From an uncultured Alphaproteobacteria bacterium (GTDB taxonomy: Bacteria > Pseudomonadota > Alphaproteobacteria > Caulobacterales > Aquidulcibacteraceae), in assembly GCA_902826035.1 (NCBI GenBank), contig CADEDG010000017.1, forward strand, positions 1 to 35,421: a DNA stretch of 35,421 nucleotides, in the 5' to 3' direction. Made by a program: the position numbers and the translations under genes. The notes below the pieces were generated by a model. It worked only from the letters and a program-made list of their open reading frames with translations, was not told the origin of the DNA and did not search any database. Shown here piece after piece: positions 34,753 through 35,421 of this stretch. Numbering within the stretch: position 1 is the first letter of the stretch; every line of letters starts with the position of its first letter.

Positions 34753-35421
34753 ACGCTCTTCGCGAACGCTTCCAAATCCGCCGGCTCGTTCAGCGCCAAC
34801 GCTTCCACCTCGGGCGCGCCGCGTTTGACCATGCCCGAGAGTTGCTTGCCCGCGCCCACTTCAACAAACCGCGTCACGCCGCCTTCTGCAGCCATCCACT
34901 CAACACTCTCGCGCCAACGCACGCGACCCGTCACCTGCTCCACCAGCAGACGGCGGATCGTCGCCGGCTCGCCAACCGGGCGCGCGGTGACGTTGGCCAC
35001 CAATGCAACCGCCAGCGGCGCGATCTCCGCCGACTCTAGCGCCTCCGCCATCGCCGCTGCCGCCGGCTGCATGAGCGGCGAGTGGAATGGCGCGGAAACA
35101 TTGAGCGCAATCGCGCGCGCGCCCTTTTCCTTGGCGTAGGCTAAAGCCGCATCAACCCCGGCCTTCGAACCGGAAATCACAACGTTGCCGATATTGTTGT
35201 CATTCGCCACGACGCACACGCCCGCCTTAGCGCCCTCCGCCGCAATCTCTTCCGCCAGCGCCACATCGACCTTGCCGATCAACGCCGCCATCGCGCCCTC
35301 ACCCACCGGAACCGCGGCCTGCATGGCGTTGCCGCGTATGCGCAGCAGCCTCGCCGCGTCGCTGACGCTGAGCGCGCCTGCGGCGGCAAGCGCGGAATAT
35401 TCGCCGAGCGAATGTCCGGCG
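34749..35421 (-). CDS. fabD: Malonyl-CoA:ACP transacylase, C-terminal part (runs off the window)
   Basis: The frame is open from the window edge to a TGA at 34749. The first visible residues contain the nucleophile elbow GHSLGEYSALAAAGAL, followed by LLRIRGNAMQAAVPVGEGAMAALIG, the catalytic-His segment VSAPFHSPLMQPAAAAM, and the C-terminal TRFVEVGAGKQLSGMVKR. These identify malonyl transfer to ACP. The missing N-terminus should be about 90 residues. First gene of the visible fab operon; stop overlaps the SnoaL-like start. Confidence 0.95.
   Translation of the reverse strand, partial: AGHSLGEYSALAAAGALSVSDAARLLRIRGNAMQAAVPVGEGAMAALIGKVDVALAEEIAAEGAKAGVCVVANDNNIGNVVISGSKAGVDAALAYAKEKGARAIALNVSAPFHSPLMQPAAAAMAEALESAEIAPLAVALVANVTARPVGEPATIRRLLVEQVTGRVRWRESVEWMAAEGGVTRFVEVGAGKQLSGMVKRGAPEVEALALNEPADLEAFAKSV

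Noticed and set aside
1..35421. CRISPR array, tRNA or rRNA genes, transposases
   Set aside because: I saw no regularly spaced direct repeats, no tRNA-like cloverleaf with the conserved arms, no rRNA segments and no transposase or integrase reading frame.

Overview
The window reads as a chromosomal segment of a GC-rich alphaproteobacterium, most likely Caulobacterales or Hyphomonadaceae-like. This rests on gene order (nuoG-N, birA, coaX, RNase J, epimerase, DUF1467, proS, lolCD, dnaE; and fabD-fabG-acpP-fabF-mltG with yicC-gmk), on RNase J, and on a single Lol permease. The genus cannot be fixed from sequence alone. Nearly everything is on the minus strand.

Region by region (minus-strand transcription runs from high to low coordinates). 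34.7-35.4 kb: 3' part of fabD, then a SnoaL-like protein, fabG, acpP, fabF and mltG; this is the fatty-acid initiation/elongation cluster plus a cell-wall lytic transglycosylase. 29.6-30.6 kb: a two-gene cassette of a small DpnD-like protein and a DpnI-family restriction enzyme that should cut N6-methylated GATC. 27.2-29.5 kb (plus strand): an exported caspase-like peptidase with four PPC-type beta-sandwich repeats. 25.6-27.1 kb: yicC and gmk. 23.7-25.5 kb: an accessory, repeat-rich, partly lower-GC stretch with two ParD-type antitoxin genes lacking recognisable toxins and two small membrane-protein ORFs. 14.1-23.7 kb: nuoG to nuoN of respiratory complex I, without nuoA-F upstream. 10.2-14.1 kb: birA, coaX, RNase J, methylmalonyl-CoA epimerase and a DUF1467 protein. 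3.0-10.1 kb: a type-3 (archaeal/eukaryote-like) proS, the lipoprotein exporter lolC-lolD and the replicative polymerase dnaE. 0-2.9 kb: two exported amidohydrolase-family proteins in an overlapping pair, one without its metal-binding motif, and the 5' end of a third exported protein.

The housekeeping blocks form tightly packed operons with many 1-11 nt overlaps (ATGA, TGATG, GTGA, TTGA junctions). The accessory material sits in two places where synteny that is usually tight in this group is broken: between mltG and yicC (caspase gene plus DpnI cassette), and between gmk and nuoG (ParD genes, palindromic repeats, membrane ORFs).

The strongest discovery candidate is the DpnI-like nuclease with its small partner. 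In an alphaproteobacterium that methylates GANTC rather than GATC, it would be a self-safe weapon against Dam-methylated incoming DNA. Secondary points are the exported four-repeat caspase, the split complex I operon, the orphan ParD pair, a metal-site-less amidohydrolase, and several families of intergenic palindromes.
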